A stretch of DNA of 64,000 bases from NCBI GenBank assembly GCA_021831785.1, contig JAKBMB010000026.1, forward strand, positions 62,001 through 126,000. Direction: 5' to 3'. This document shows, one piece after another, positions 18,506-28,300 of the stretch; positions within the stretch are counted from its first letter, which is position 1, and each line of letters opens with the position of its first letter. This stretch comes from Deltaproteobacteria bacterium (lineage in GTDB: Bacteria > Desulfobacterota > Binatia > Binatales > Binataceae). A model generated the notes under the pieces. It was given only the letters and a program-made list of their open reading frames with translations. It was not told the DNA's origin and searched no databases. The position numbers and the translations under genes were made by a program.

Positions 18506-20131
18506 TCAAGGCCGGCGCGGCAAAGCGAGGACCCTGAACAGATCGTAGTAGCCACGGCCGTAGCGCGGATAGCGCCTGACGAGGGCAAGGCACCGAGCTC
18601 GCGCGAGGTTAGCTGCGCGCTCTTCTTCCCGGCTGGTAAGCATCACGTAGCCGGCCTGCGGATGCGCTTCGAGCCACTCGCACAGGTCAGGCTTTGGCGA
18701 GAGCGGCAGCTCCAAGTGCTCCGCGCCGGCATAAAAAGCGACTCGCGAATCGGTCGAAACCACCGCCCATCCTGGCGCGGCCGCGCGCGCAATCTCCGCA
18801 CCCGCCTCGCGATACCCGCGCATGTCGTAACCCAGCGGCCACAGCGTGCGCGGCAGGGTCGCCAGCGCCAACCCCACCAGAAGCGCGCCCGCCGGCAGCC
18901 GGCGCTCGCCGGGCAGGTCGCGGCGACCCAACCAGACCGCCATCGCGGCGACCCCGAGCGCCACCCATCCGAAGGTCAGCACGATGTAATGCGCCAAAAA
19001 GCGCCGGCCAGTGTACAACAAAGCCAGGCCGCAAAAGTAAAAGGAGACGATCGCGGCCGGCAGGGCTTCGCTCCACTCAGTGAGCACCGCACGCCCGCGC
19101 CTGCATAGCCCCACCAGCAGCGCGACTGCGAACAGCGGCCCGATCACCTGCACGAAATCATAAAACGAGTGCGCGAAATCCAGCGCGGCTTTTTTCAAAT
19201 AAAGCGCCGGCTCCTGGCGCAGCGCCGCCAGCAGAGGCACGTATCGCGAGAAGGCGAGCGCGCGCCAATGCGCCCCGTCGCGGCTCGCCTCGCCTATTTT
19301 GTAGGTGATCGCGGCGCCCAGCTCTCGGCCGATTATCCAATGGCCTGTGGCCAGCCGCAGGTATATCAGGTACGGCGAAGCGACCAGCACAAATGCCGCG
19401 ACGCAAGCGACCGTCGCGCGCGCCGCGAAGCCTAAACGCCATTCGCCCCACGCCAAAGGCCCCAATGCCAGGAAAGCCGCGAGCACGACGGGCAGGCCAA
19501 TCCCTTCCGTGCGGTACAGATAGGCTATCCCGCTCACCAGCCCGGCAACGAAGATCGAAGGCGCGCGGCGCGCCTTGACCCCCCGCACGACAAGGTAAAC
19601 TGCCGCGACGACCAGAAAGATAAAGCCCGCTTCGGTCAAAACCGATGCGGAGTAGCCCGCAAGGTCGGGATGGATCGCGGTAAGTGCAGCCGCGCCGGCG
19701 GCTAAGTCGCGCCCGCCGTGGACCTCGCGCGCCAAAAGATAGACCGCGGGTACAGTGGCGACGCCGAAGGTCATCGACACTAGGCTGCCCGCAAGCTCCC
19801 AGTCCGGCACGGCGTGATGCGCCAGCGCGATAAGCATCGGGTACAGCGGCGAAAAAACCGACGACAGCCCTCCCGCCCAATCGCCCGCGGCGAACAGGCG
19901 CGCCATCCGAACGTACGCGACGCCGTCGGCCGAGATGCAGTAGTTGGTCAACACTAGGTAGAGGCGGACCGCCAGTGCAAGCCCCGTCAGCGTCAAAACG
20001 ATTCGGCGCTCGGACGATTCGGTGAGTAGCCCGGCGACCCAACCTTGCGCCGGCCAGGCGCAAAGAGAACCAGTTTTGGGCCGCCCTGAAGCCGGGCTCG
20101 ACTCTTTCATCATTTCGCTTGCGCGCGCCAC
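18506..20131 (-). CDS. GT39/ArnT-like integral membrane glycosyltransferase
   Basis: 541 residues with about eleven hydrophobic helices across residues 40-440 and a soluble C-terminal segment. The first periplasmic loop carries SADGVAYVRMARLFAAGDW, which corresponds to the acidic D-(E/G)-x-x-Y motif of the dolichol-mannosyltransferase/ArnT (PMT_2) fold. These enzymes move a sugar from a polyprenyl-phosphate donor to lipid or protein in the periplasm. Donor and acceptor are unknown. The GTG at 20131 has AAGG upstream; the ATG at 20113 is the alternative. Confidence 0.75.
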   Translation of the reverse strand: MARASEMMKESSPASGRPKTGSLCAWPAQGWVAGLLTESSERRIVLTLTGLALAVRLYLVLTNYCISADGVAYVRMARLFAAGDWAGGLSSVFSPLYPMLIALAHHAVPDWELAGSLVSMTFGVATVPAVYLLAREVHGGRDLAAGAAALTAIHPDLAGYSASVLTEAGFIFLVVAAVYLVVRGVKARRAPSIFVAGLVSGIAYLYRTEGIGLPVVLAAFLALGPLAWGEWRLGFAARATVACVAAFVLVASPYLIYLRLATGHWIIGRELGAAITYKIGEASRDGAHWRALAFSRYVPLLAALRQEPALYLKKAALDFAHSFYDFVQVIGPLFAVALLVGLCRRGRAVLTEWSEALPAAIVSFYFCGLALLYTGRRFLAHYIVLTFGWVALGVAAMAVWLGRRDLPGERRLPAGALLVGLALATLPRTLWPLGYDMRGYREAGAEIARAAAPGWAVVSTDSRVAFYAGAEHLELPLSPKPDLCEWLEAHPQAGYVMLTSREEERAANLARARCLALVRRYPRYGRGYYDLFRVLALPRRP

Positions 20132-20296
20132 GCGCGGTTGCCTTTCGCGCGACGCCGCTCTCGCCGCTTTCGTCCGTTCGAATCGGCCCCCGCAGACGGC
20201 GCGAGCCTTTGCGCGACGGCTGCGTGCGGTTTGTCGGGCGAACGCCGTCCGGTAAGCTATGATATCCGAGCTACAACCGGCAGGGGGAGTTCCAGG

Positions 20297-20713
20297 ATGT
20301 TCATATCAACTCGGGGCAGGCTCTTGATGCTTCTGGTCGCCGTCTGCCTTTGGGCGAGCATCGCCAAGAGCGCCGACTCAACGCCGCCGACGAAGGTCTA
20401 TGTGGAGTGTACCAGCAACGATGCGATCGGCGGCAGCTTGTGCTATTCGATCAGGCAGAAAATACGGAGCTTGGACGGCTACGAGCTGTCCGCCGATGGT
20501 GGCGAGGCGAAATATTTTATACATCTAGTGTCGCTCGACGTCTTGCCGACCGGGCAGAAGGACATCTCATCGGCGGTTGCGGTTGCCTATTGCGAGATGT
20601 CTTCAGGTCTGGAACTTTACAAGACCATCGAGGTCCATCTGGTCGGCGTTAACGTTATAAAAAGGGTTGCGGGCCAAGTCGCGAACAAACTCGATTCAAT
20701 CGCGCGGCGCTAA
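20297..20713 (+). CDS. Small exported protein of unknown function
   Basis: 138 residues. The start at 20297 has GGGGGAG just upstream and gives a classical signal peptide: positive RGR, a hydrophobic stretch (LLMLLVAVCLWAS), and a likely cleavage site around SIAKSA-DS. The mature part has about 110 residues with two cysteines near the start (VECTSNDAIGGSLCYS), which could form a disulfide, and a predicted alpha/beta mix. I do not recognise the family. Confidence 0.65.
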   Translation: MFISTRGRLLMLLVAVCLWASIAKSADSTPPTKVYVECTSNDAIGGSLCYSIRQKIRSLDGYELSADGGEAKYFIHLVSLDVLPTGQKDISSAVAVAYCEMSSGLELYKTIEVHLVGVNVIKRVAGQVANKLDSIARR

Positions 20714-20907
20714 CCAAGCCGTCGCGCTCCCCAGGCCCTGACGCCGAGGCCGACGGCGCCGCGCCGGCTCGTCACGCCTCGCTCTGTACGGCTTGGCGCC
20801 CACGCCGTATCGCAAAGGTGGAGTGGCAAGCTTAGCGCCCGCGGCACCGCCTTCGGGTCGTGAGCGAAGGAACGGCGCTTTTCAGAGGGGGGAGCGTTGT
20901 CAACGGC

Positions 20908-21741
20908 ATGATGAACATGATGCGGCGTATTTCAGGGGGAATCGGCGTTCGCGCGCTCAAAAACGCCCGCCACGCGGCGGCCTGGCTCTGCGGCTTTGGG
21001 ACTCTTGTAGTGCTCGTGATTCCCGCCGGGGGCGGCGGACCGATGAGCGTTGCGCAGGTCCGGGCAATGCTGGCCGCTGCCAGTTCCGACAGGCCGGCAA
21101 ATTTCGCGCGAGCAAATCTTGCTAACCTCGACCTAAAAGGGCTCGACTTCAAGGGCGCCGACCTCTCTCGCGCCAACCTTTTCGGCACCGAACTGGACGG
21201 CGCGAACCTGGCGCACAGCAACCTCGAGAAAGCTAACCTCGACCGCGCCCACATGGCCGGCGCACGGCTCAATGGGGCGCGTCTTCGCGGCGCGAGCTTG
21301 TTTTTGACCGTGATGGCCGACGCTGATATGAGCAAGGCCGACCTGCGCAGCGTCGTTGCTATCCTGATCGCGCCCAGAGTGATCCTCACCGGGGCCGATC
21401 TCGCCGGGGCCAAGCTCGCTAACGACCAGAGCAATCAGATGATGGTCGAGTTGCGCACGGAATTTGACGGCGGCGACTTGACCGGCGCCAACCTCGAGGG
21501 CGTTAACCTTTCGGAGGCGAAGCTCGATTCGGCCAAGCTGATAGACGCCAGCTTACGCAACGCACAAATGAGCTGGGCAGAGCTGGGTGCGGCCGACCTC
21601 ACGCGTGCTGACGTCACCGGCCTTGACCTCTCCAACGCCGATATCTGGGGCGCAAAATTCATCTGCGTTAAGGGTGCCGACGCTATCAGGGGACTTAAAT
21701 CGGCGCGCAATTCGAGCAGCGCAATTTTCCGCTGCCCCTAG
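20908..21741 (+). CDS. Pentapeptide-repeat protein with an N-terminal membrane anchor
   Basis: About 277 residues from the ATG at 20908, which has a purine-rich GGGGGGAG block 13 bases upstream; a GTG at 20860 is an alternative. A single hydrophobic segment (WLCGFGTLVVLVIPAG) near residue 30 is an anchor or signal. From about residue 80 to 265 the A(D/N)Lxx five-residue repeat runs almost continuously (for example ANLANLDLKGLDFKGADL), predicting a right-handed quadrilateral beta-helix. One irregular insertion (about 160-195) breaks the helix. The role is unknown; topology suggests it acts outside the cytoplasm. Its stop overlaps the convergent crotonase stop by 4 bases. Confidence 0.85.
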   Translation: MMNMMRRISGGIGVRALKNARHAAAWLCGFGTLVVLVIPAGGGGPMSVAQVRAMLAAASSDRPANFARANLANLDLKGLDFKGADLSRANLFGTELDGANLAHSNLEKANLDRAHMAGARLNGARLRGASLFLTVMADADMSKADLRSVVAILIAPRVILTGADLAGAKLANDQSNQMMVELRTEFDGGDLTGANLEGVNLSEAKLDSAKLIDASLRNAQMSWAELGAADLTRADVTGLDLSNADIWGAKFICVKGADAIRGLKSARNSSSAIFRCP

Positions 21742-22511
21742 CGCCCAAGGAACTGGGGCGCGCGCTTGTGCTGAAATGCGCTTATCCCTTCTTTGTAGTC
21801 CGCGGTGCGCCCGGCTACGCCCTGCGCTGTGGCCTCGAGGTCGAGGATTGCGCTGAGGCCCAGGCGCTCCTCGTCGATCCGGCGAACGATGCGTTTGGAT
21901 TCCATGAACGCGCGCGGCGGCCCCTTGGCCACCGCCGCTGCCAGCACCCGCAACTCCTCGAGCAGCGCCACCCGCTCCACGCTGCGGTTGACCAAGCCCC
22001 AGGCCTGCGCCTCTTTGCCGCTCAGCAAGCGGCCCGTGTAAATAAGCTCGAGCGCGCGATGGGCGCCGGCCCGAGCGACCAAAAACGCATGCCCGCCCGA
22101 GTCAAGCACCGCTCCGATACGCGCGAACGGGGAGCCGATTTTCGCGTTCTCGGCCGCATAGACCACGTCGCACGCGAGCGCCAATCCCAGCCCCACGCCC
22201 AGGCAAGCGCCCTGCACCGCGGCAAAGGTCGGCGCGGGAAAATCGGCGATCCGCAGGATAACGGGATTGAAGACCTCGCGCAGAATCGCCTGCGCGTCCT
22301 CCCGGCCAGGGTCAGCTTCTGCCAGGTCGCGGCCGGCGCAGAACGCCGGTCCTTCTCCGCGAAGGACCAGCGCTCGGGGATTGGCGCTTTGGGCTTGGTC
22401 CAGGCACTGGTGCAGCTCCTTTACCATGGCGGCGCCGATCGCGTTCATCTTGTTCGGCCGGTTAAGCACGATCTCGGCTACGGAGCCGTCCATGTTCAGC
22501 TCGACGTTCAC
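21738..22511 (-). CDS. Crotonase-family enzyme, PaaG-like isomerase/hydratase
   Basis: 257 residues from the GTG at 22511, chosen because AGGGGAG lies at SD distance; an in-frame GTG at 22565 lacks support. Motifs are AFCAGRDLAEAD (57-67), GACLGVGLGLALACD (101-115) and IGAVLDSGGHAF (132-143). The Asp137 in LDSGG corresponds to the catalytic aspartate of PaaG-type 1,2-epoxyphenylacetyl-CoA isomerases and related enoyl-CoA isomerases. It sits 68 bases downstream of the diiron-protein gene on the same strand, suggesting the two act in one pathway on a CoA thioester. A delta3-enoyl-CoA isomerase is an equal possibility. Confidence 0.78.
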   Translation of the reverse strand: MNVELNMDGSVAEIVLNRPNKMNAIGAAMVKELHQCLDQAQSANPRALVLRGEGPAFCAGRDLAEADPGREDAQAILREVFNPVILRIADFPAPTFAAVQGACLGVGLGLALACDVVYAAENAKIGSPFARIGAVLDSGGHAFLVARAGAHRALELIYTGRLLSGKEAQAWGLVNRSVERVALLEELRVLAAAVAKGPPRAFMESKRIVRRIDEERLGLSAILDLEATAQGVAGRTADYKEGISAFQHKRAPQFLGR

Positions 22512-22579
22512 GGCGATTACTCCCCTAGCGCAACTCGGTGCGCGAACATCAGGCAGGCTGCGCACGGCCGCGCGAGACC

Positions 22580-23602
22580 CTAAAACACCGGAATTATGTC
22601 CTCGGCCTCGATGTCGCCGACGTCAACGCCCCGGATGTCGAGCTCCGGGATCGCCGGAAACTCGATTCCCCATCTGCTAAGAAGACGCGCGACGCGCGCG
22701 ATCGCAAGCTTCCAGTTCTCGGCCTGCTCTTCGTAGGTAAGGCAGCCGAGCCCCGCATCGCGCGCGATATCGAGCAGCGCGCGATGGTTGGGCATAAAAT
22801 AGTCGGGAAGTCGCCAAAACTGCCCCGGCGGCTCCCACAACACCATCGAGAGAAAGACGAACCCCGCGCGCAGTTGCTTGGTCACGAACTGGCGATGCTC
22901 CTCGGTCAGCCGCGGCGACTCTTTTTCCAACAGCGCGATGCAGATTTGCAAGTGGCGCGCCTCATCGCGCCCCACCTTGGTAAAAATCTCCTGGAACACC
23001 GGACGGCGGGTCTTGCGCGCCATCCCATGGAACAAGCTAGACGAGGCGACTTCGCCCATCATGAAAGAGGTAAAAAGGATCGCCAAAGGGTATTTCTCAA
23101 CCGCGCGGCAAAAGCCGGTCCAGTAGCGCGCGCCGTTGTGGTAGAGCCAGCCCACGTTGTTGTGAGCCGCCCTTTCCAGATCGGTTGCGGGGATGAAATC
23201 GAGCGGACCGCCCGGGACCAGGCGCTGGATCACCCGTTGACAGCATTCCTCGTGATGGGCTTCGTCGCGAGTAATGGAAAAAAAGCACTTGCGCACCGGG
23301 TCTTCTTCGTGGGTCTCGAAGGCGCGAATCATCGCTCGCGCGAAAACCGGCGGGCCCGAGGAATCGAAGTTGGCAAGCAACGCCCACCAGTACATCAGCG
23401 CGACGCGCTGCTCGGCGCTCCACTCCTCGGGATCGAGCTTGTCCCAGCTTATCAGCGCCGGGTTAAAACCTTCGCGCTTGGCGCGCTCATAGATTTCGGC
23501 GAGCTTTGGCGTGTCTACGCGCCACTCGATTGGAAAAATATTCGGCCGCGGTATCGCCGGCGGCTGCTCGAAGCCGTGCTCCGGAATAACTATTTTGCGC
23601 AT
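22580..23602 (-). CDS. Ferritin-like diiron protein (probable oxygenase or desaturase)
   Basis: 340 residues. Two ExxH motifs fit a carboxylate-bridged diiron site in a four-helix bundle: Glu114/His117 (TRDEAHHEEC) and Glu214/His217 (GRDEARHLQI), with Glu184 (MMGEVASS) thirty residues before the second. The first-helix ligand is not obvious; Asp80 and Glu96 are candidates. It does not look like BoxB and lacks the extra histidine of AurF-type N-oxygenases. Strong SD AGGAGAG eight bases before the ATG. Followed by the PaaG-like gene, so epoxidation or desaturation of an acyl-CoA or acyl group is a reasonable but unproven guess. Confidence 0.75.
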   Translation of the reverse strand: MRKIVIPEHGFEQPPAIPRPNIFPIEWRVDTPKLAEIYERAKREGFNPALISWDKLDPEEWSAEQRVALMYWWALLANFDSSGPPVFARAMIRAFETHEEDPVRKCFFSITRDEAHHEECCQRVIQRLVPGGPLDFIPATDLERAAHNNVGWLYHNGARYWTGFCRAVEKYPLAILFTSFMMGEVASSSLFHGMARKTRRPVFQEIFTKVGRDEARHLQICIALLEKESPRLTEEHRQFVTKQLRAGFVFLSMVLWEPPGQFWRLPDYFMPNHRALLDIARDAGLGCLTYEEQAENWKLAIARVARLLSRWGIEFPAIPELDIRGVDVGDIEAEDIIPVF

Positions 23603-23973
23603 CGTGGCATCTCTCCTGGCCGCTAAAGACCCCCGGCTTCTAATGTTAGGTCCGCCGCCGCCTTTGATTCAACGGCGCGCTGTCCGGTTGGCTGGTTCAA
23701 AGCGACAAGGCGCTCCCGCGAGCAGCTTGCGCGTCCGGCAGGAATCTGGGCGCGCCGAGATGCGGGAGGGAACGCTCCACGGCGTAGGCGGATGCTTGCG
23801 GTACCAACGCCGCCCGCAAGGCGAACGGACACACGATGCCGACAAATCCCTCGCCCGATCGTGCTCTTGCCCTCAATGGCAAACAACGCCGACACTCATC
23901 TCAAGATTGCCGCCCATGAGCGCCGCCACGCCGTTAACTCTCGCCCGTTCGACAGTCGGCGCAAGACACCGGG
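23603..23973. other. Gene-free stretch between two minus-strand genes
   Basis: 371 bases. Short open frames are present on both strands, but none shows a recognisable family, an SD or protein-like composition. It includes the leader of the diiron gene next to 23603. Nothing else seen. Confidence 0.4.
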
Positions 23974-24483
23974 TCAGCCGTCATCGATTCGCGTCAGATG
24001 CACGACCAGACCCCAAAACTGAACCGCAGCCGGCACTAAAAGCCATATCGCGCCCGTTAGATAAGCCGCAAACGAGCCGAAAAACACGTTTAAAAACTGG
24101 ACCGCACAGATCGCCGGCGTCGGTAGACAGAGGAGGTACAGCACCAACTTACTGGAGTGCGTCGGAACGTCAACGGACGGGCCAAGGGTCCTGATGCGCA
24201 GGAGTTGGGCTATAGTTTCGAAGGCCAAGAACATTCCCAGCAACAGACTTGCCAAGCGCCATACCCAGAGCTCCCTTCGGCCAAGCAGCCAATAAAACAG
24301 CAGATACGGAAACATCGCCGAGAACAGGAGGGCGAACTGATGGTCGAGTATCAGCTTAATTCCGACCAATTGATGGCGCGCCAGCGAACGACGGCCCCGT
24401 GTAATAAGCGGCAGCACGGCGGTGAAGACGGCGAACTGAAGTCCGATTTGGGCGAGCTTGATGAGGAAATGCTCACCGGTCAT
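23974..24483 (-). CDS. Small integral membrane protein of unknown family
   Basis: 169 residues with about five hydrophobic helices (roughly 7-30, 48-68, 74-95, 108-130 and 134-160) and short loops; positive residues cluster between helices 1 and 2 (RGRRSLARH). No catalytic motif or signal peptide is visible, and I do not recognise the family. It is monocistronic, flanked by gene-free stretches of 371 and 842 bases, and its composition is less GC-rich than its neighbours. Confidence 0.6.
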   Translation of the reverse strand: MTGEHFLIKLAQIGLQFAVFTAVLPLITRGRRSLARHQLVGIKLILDHQFALLFSAMFPYLLFYWLLGRRELWVWRLASLLLGMFLAFETIAQLLRIRTLGPSVDVPTHSSKLVLYLLCLPTPAICAVQFLNVFFGSFAAYLTGAIWLLVPAAVQFWGLVVHLTRIDDG

Positions 24484-25325
24484 AGGGGTGCACCTCCAAG
24501 CGCAAGCGAATTTCTATTCGAGACCCAGCAAGAACCGTCCGTCCCATTGAACGGCGATCTTCTCCAAACCGCGCTCGATTCACGCCAATCAATGACAAGA
24601 GCCTCATTCGTAAAAGACGCGCTCCTGAGCGGAACCTTCACCAAAGCGCCCTGTCCTCTTTGCCAAGACAGCCCAGCATCACGCAGGGTCCACGATATCA
24701 ATCGAGGGGCGGCCGTTTGTTCAGCGTCTTCAGCCCTCGCCATCACCGCGCTACCGGCGCGCTAATGGGCTTGGATGAGCGATGAGTTAAACGCGAGCGG
24801 ATGCAGGGGCTATAATGGGGAGTGTCGCGGCTGCGATGACGCGACGACGAGAAATACATGGCGCGTGCTTTCCGGGCGCAACAGCCGAGTATCTATTTAT
24901 GGTTCATGGTCGGTAGCCGGTAAAAGATCGTGTCGAAGGCATCGCTTGAAGAGATTCGCACGGGAGCAACGCGCGCCCGGAGAACACTTAGCCAGCAAAA
25001 AAATTGGCGGGCGCTGAATAAACGCCTTTTTCGATTCGTCACAAGGTCGTATTCAAGCCATCCGAAGTCGCCGAGCCGGAAGGCCGAGCCCCGTCCGACG
25101 GGTATCTCGCCCCTTTACGGCAGGGGATTGTCGAGCTCGAGATGGCAATCGTCGAACGTCGGTGAGCGAGGTTGCGTTTGAACCACGAAGCGATAGGGCC
25201 GGCGTTCGCCAGTTGGTAAGAGCCAAATCGTTGCGGATTGAATCGAGCGATGGCGCTTCGTAAACCGGTCCAAGGCTCCCTCAACAGGAAAAATTCGGAA
25301 CCTCAGCTCAGGTTCCATCTGTGCC
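24484..25325. other. 842-base gene-free stretch upstream of the RND permease gene
   Basis: Several short open frames occur on both strands. None carries a recognisable domain or a convincing SD, and they overlap one another in different frames. The 3' part must hold the promoter of the permease gene. I see no insertion sequence, tRNA or clear repeat here; it may contain a decayed gene. Confidence 0.4.
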
Positions 25326-28300
25326 ATGCCCGACGATAAACCGACCAGCCCAATCGCGCCCGACGATCCAGCCAAGCACGAGGCTGACCAAACGCCAGGA
25401 CACCTGCAGGCTGGCGCGGACAAGGCCGAGTCAACCAAGCAGGGTCATGAACTGAGCGACAAATCCGCTCCTGATGCGGCTCGTGGAGCGGATGAAGTTG
25501 ACCTGTCGGGCGGCACGGTCCCAGCCTTCTCTTTACGCAACCCGCACTTAACGGTCGTCATTGCCATAATCATCGCCATCCTGGGCACCGTGGCCTTTAT
25601 GCAAATGCCGATCGACGTCTTTCCGCGGCTGCATATCAAGGCGGCGGTGGTCGGAACCTTCTATCCGGGCTTCGCCCCGCTGGCGATCGAAGCCAACATC
25701 ACCAGCCGCTATGAGCGCTTTTTCACTCTCGGCGCCGGCATCGAGCACATCGAGTCGCGTTCGGTGTACGGATGCAGCATCATTTTCGTTTACTTCCACG
25801 AGGACGTGAACATCTACGCCGGCGCTGCCAGTCTCGCAACGCTGGCGATGGGCGATCTTGGCTTGATGCCGCCGGGCACGTTGCCGCCAATCGTGCTGCC
25901 GTACAATACGTCCTCCTCGCTGCCGGTAATCCTGGTGACGATAACCGGCCCTTACAGCCAGATAAGGCTTCAGAACAACGCCCGCTACAACGTGCGCAAC
26001 TTTATGGCCACCGTGCACGGCGCTTCCGTGCCTTACCCCTTCGGCGGCAAGATTCGCCAGATCATGGCCTACGTCGAACGCGAGAAGCTTCAGGCGCGCG
26101 GGCTCAGCGTGATGGACGCGGTCAACGCGGTCAACGAGACCAACCAGATAGTGCCGGCGGGCGACGCCAAGATCGGCAACTTCGACTGGTACGTATACGC
26201 CAACGCCGAAATTCCGCATGCGCGAAGCTTAGACCATGTGCCGATCTTCACCGGACGCGACGAAGCCCCAATTTACTTCGGCGACGTCGGCAAAGGCATG
26301 GACGACGCCCAGTTGCAGTACAACCTGGTGCTCATCGACGGCCGGCCCTCGGTCTACATCCCGATCTTCAAGCAGACCGGCGCCAACACGTTGCAGGTTA
26401 TCGAGGGAGTGAAACGAGCGCTTCCCGGTGTTACCGGTCTGCGGCCAGGGATGAAGCTCGGCACGCTCTTCAGTCAGGAAGGCACCATCATGGATGCGGT
26501 GGAGGCCTTGGAGCACGAGGCGATTGGCGGAGCGATTCTGGCGTCTCTGATGATCCTGTTGTTCCTGGGCGATCTGCGGACCACTTTTGCCATTTTTCTG
26601 TCAATACCGCTGTCGATTCTTACCGGCGTGCTGTGCCTGTGGCTGACGCATAACACCATTAACGTGATGACCCTGGGCGGGTTTACCTTGGCGATTGGCC
26701 GTTTGGTCGACGACTCGACGGTGGTGCTGGAGAACATCAACCGCCATCTGGCGCTGGGCAAGTCTCCTTTGCGGGCCGCCCTGGAGGGCGCGGACGAAGT
26801 CACCTTCGCGATCCTGGCCTCGACAACGACCACCGTGGTGGTCTTCCTTCCGGTGATTTTTCTTTGGGGCGTCTCGAAGTACCTTTTCACTGCGCTCGCA
26901 CTAGCGGTGGCCTTTTCGATGTTCGCTTCTTATCGCGAATCGATGATGATCGTTCCGCTTTACTGCGCCCGCTTTCTCTCCGTCGAGTCGGCCCGCAAGG
27001 CGGCTGCCCGCGAGGAGGGCACTTCGACCGAACGCGGTATTATCGCGTCGTTCAACCGCTGGTATGGCCGCTTCAACGTGCGCTTCTCTCAATGGCTCGA
27101 GTTCGCGCTGGACCACAAACCTGCGCTTATCACTATCGTTACGGTCATCTTCCTGGCATCGATGACGCTTTTCACGAGGTTGGGGAGCCGGATGTTTCCG
27201 CGGGTAGACGCGGGTAAGTTCGTGATTACCATCCGCACGCCCCCCGGGACACGGCTCGAGATTACCACGGCGGTCGGCCAGAAGATCGACCGGATTATTC
27301 GCCGTATTATTCCACCGAGCGACCTCAATACGATCGTACAAAACTTGGGCGTAGTGCCTCTGATCTCGGCGATCTATACCACCAACTCGGGCGAGGATGA
27401 CGGCCAGGTGTACGTAGATTTAAAGGAAGGGCACAAGCGGTCGAGCTTTTACTACGAAGAGCGCATCAGGAAGGCCTTCGCGGAGGAGCTGCCGGAGGTC
27501 CAAAGCTTTTTCTCTTCCGGCAGCATCATCGACGCGGTGTTAAACTTCGGCGCCTTGTCGGCGATCGACGTTCAGCTCAGCGCGGCGATGATCGAGCCAT
27601 ATTCCGATATGTTCACGTTTGCGCGACGCATAAGAAGACACCTCGATAAACTGCCCGCGATTCGCCAGACCTTCATCAAGCAAATCGACGATTATCCCTC
27701 GCTCAAGGTCGATGTCGATCGCGAGAAGGCCGCGCGCCTGGGCGTTACCGAGCGCGATGTGGTCACGACGCTGATCACCGCGCTCGACAACAACGAGATG
27801 GTCAAGCCCTCAATCTGGATTGATCCCGAATCAGGCGATGACTATTATCTGAGCGCACAGTACTTCGAGCACAAGATAAATTCGTTCGAAACGATTTTGG
27901 ACCTTCCCGTGGGTTCACGCTTCAGCAGCATCACCACCTACATGGGACATCCGCCGAGCCGCTTCACCGAGGCATCGGGCCACAAGGAGCCGGTCTTACT
28001 GCGCGAAGTGGCCAAGCTCAGGCGCGAGACCGCTCCCGCCGAGGCCGACCATTACAACATCCAACGCGTGGTGGACATCCTAGTCGCTCCGCGAACCACA
28101 GACTGGGGTGGAACCCTTTTGGCGGTGCAAAACACGGTAAGCCAATTGCCAACGCCCAAGGGGATCCATATTTACTACCGCGGCTCGGTCGAATTGATGA
28201 GGAAGTCGTTCCAGAGCTTCTACGGCGGGTTCGTGCTGACCGTAATCATCGTCTACCTGATTGGCGTGGCCCAGGGGCGTTCATGGCTGGACCCCTTCAT

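Noticed and set aside
24480-24746. 89-residue minus-strand open frame upstream of the RND gene
   Set aside because: No SD, low-complexity composition and no recognised family; it overlaps other short frames.
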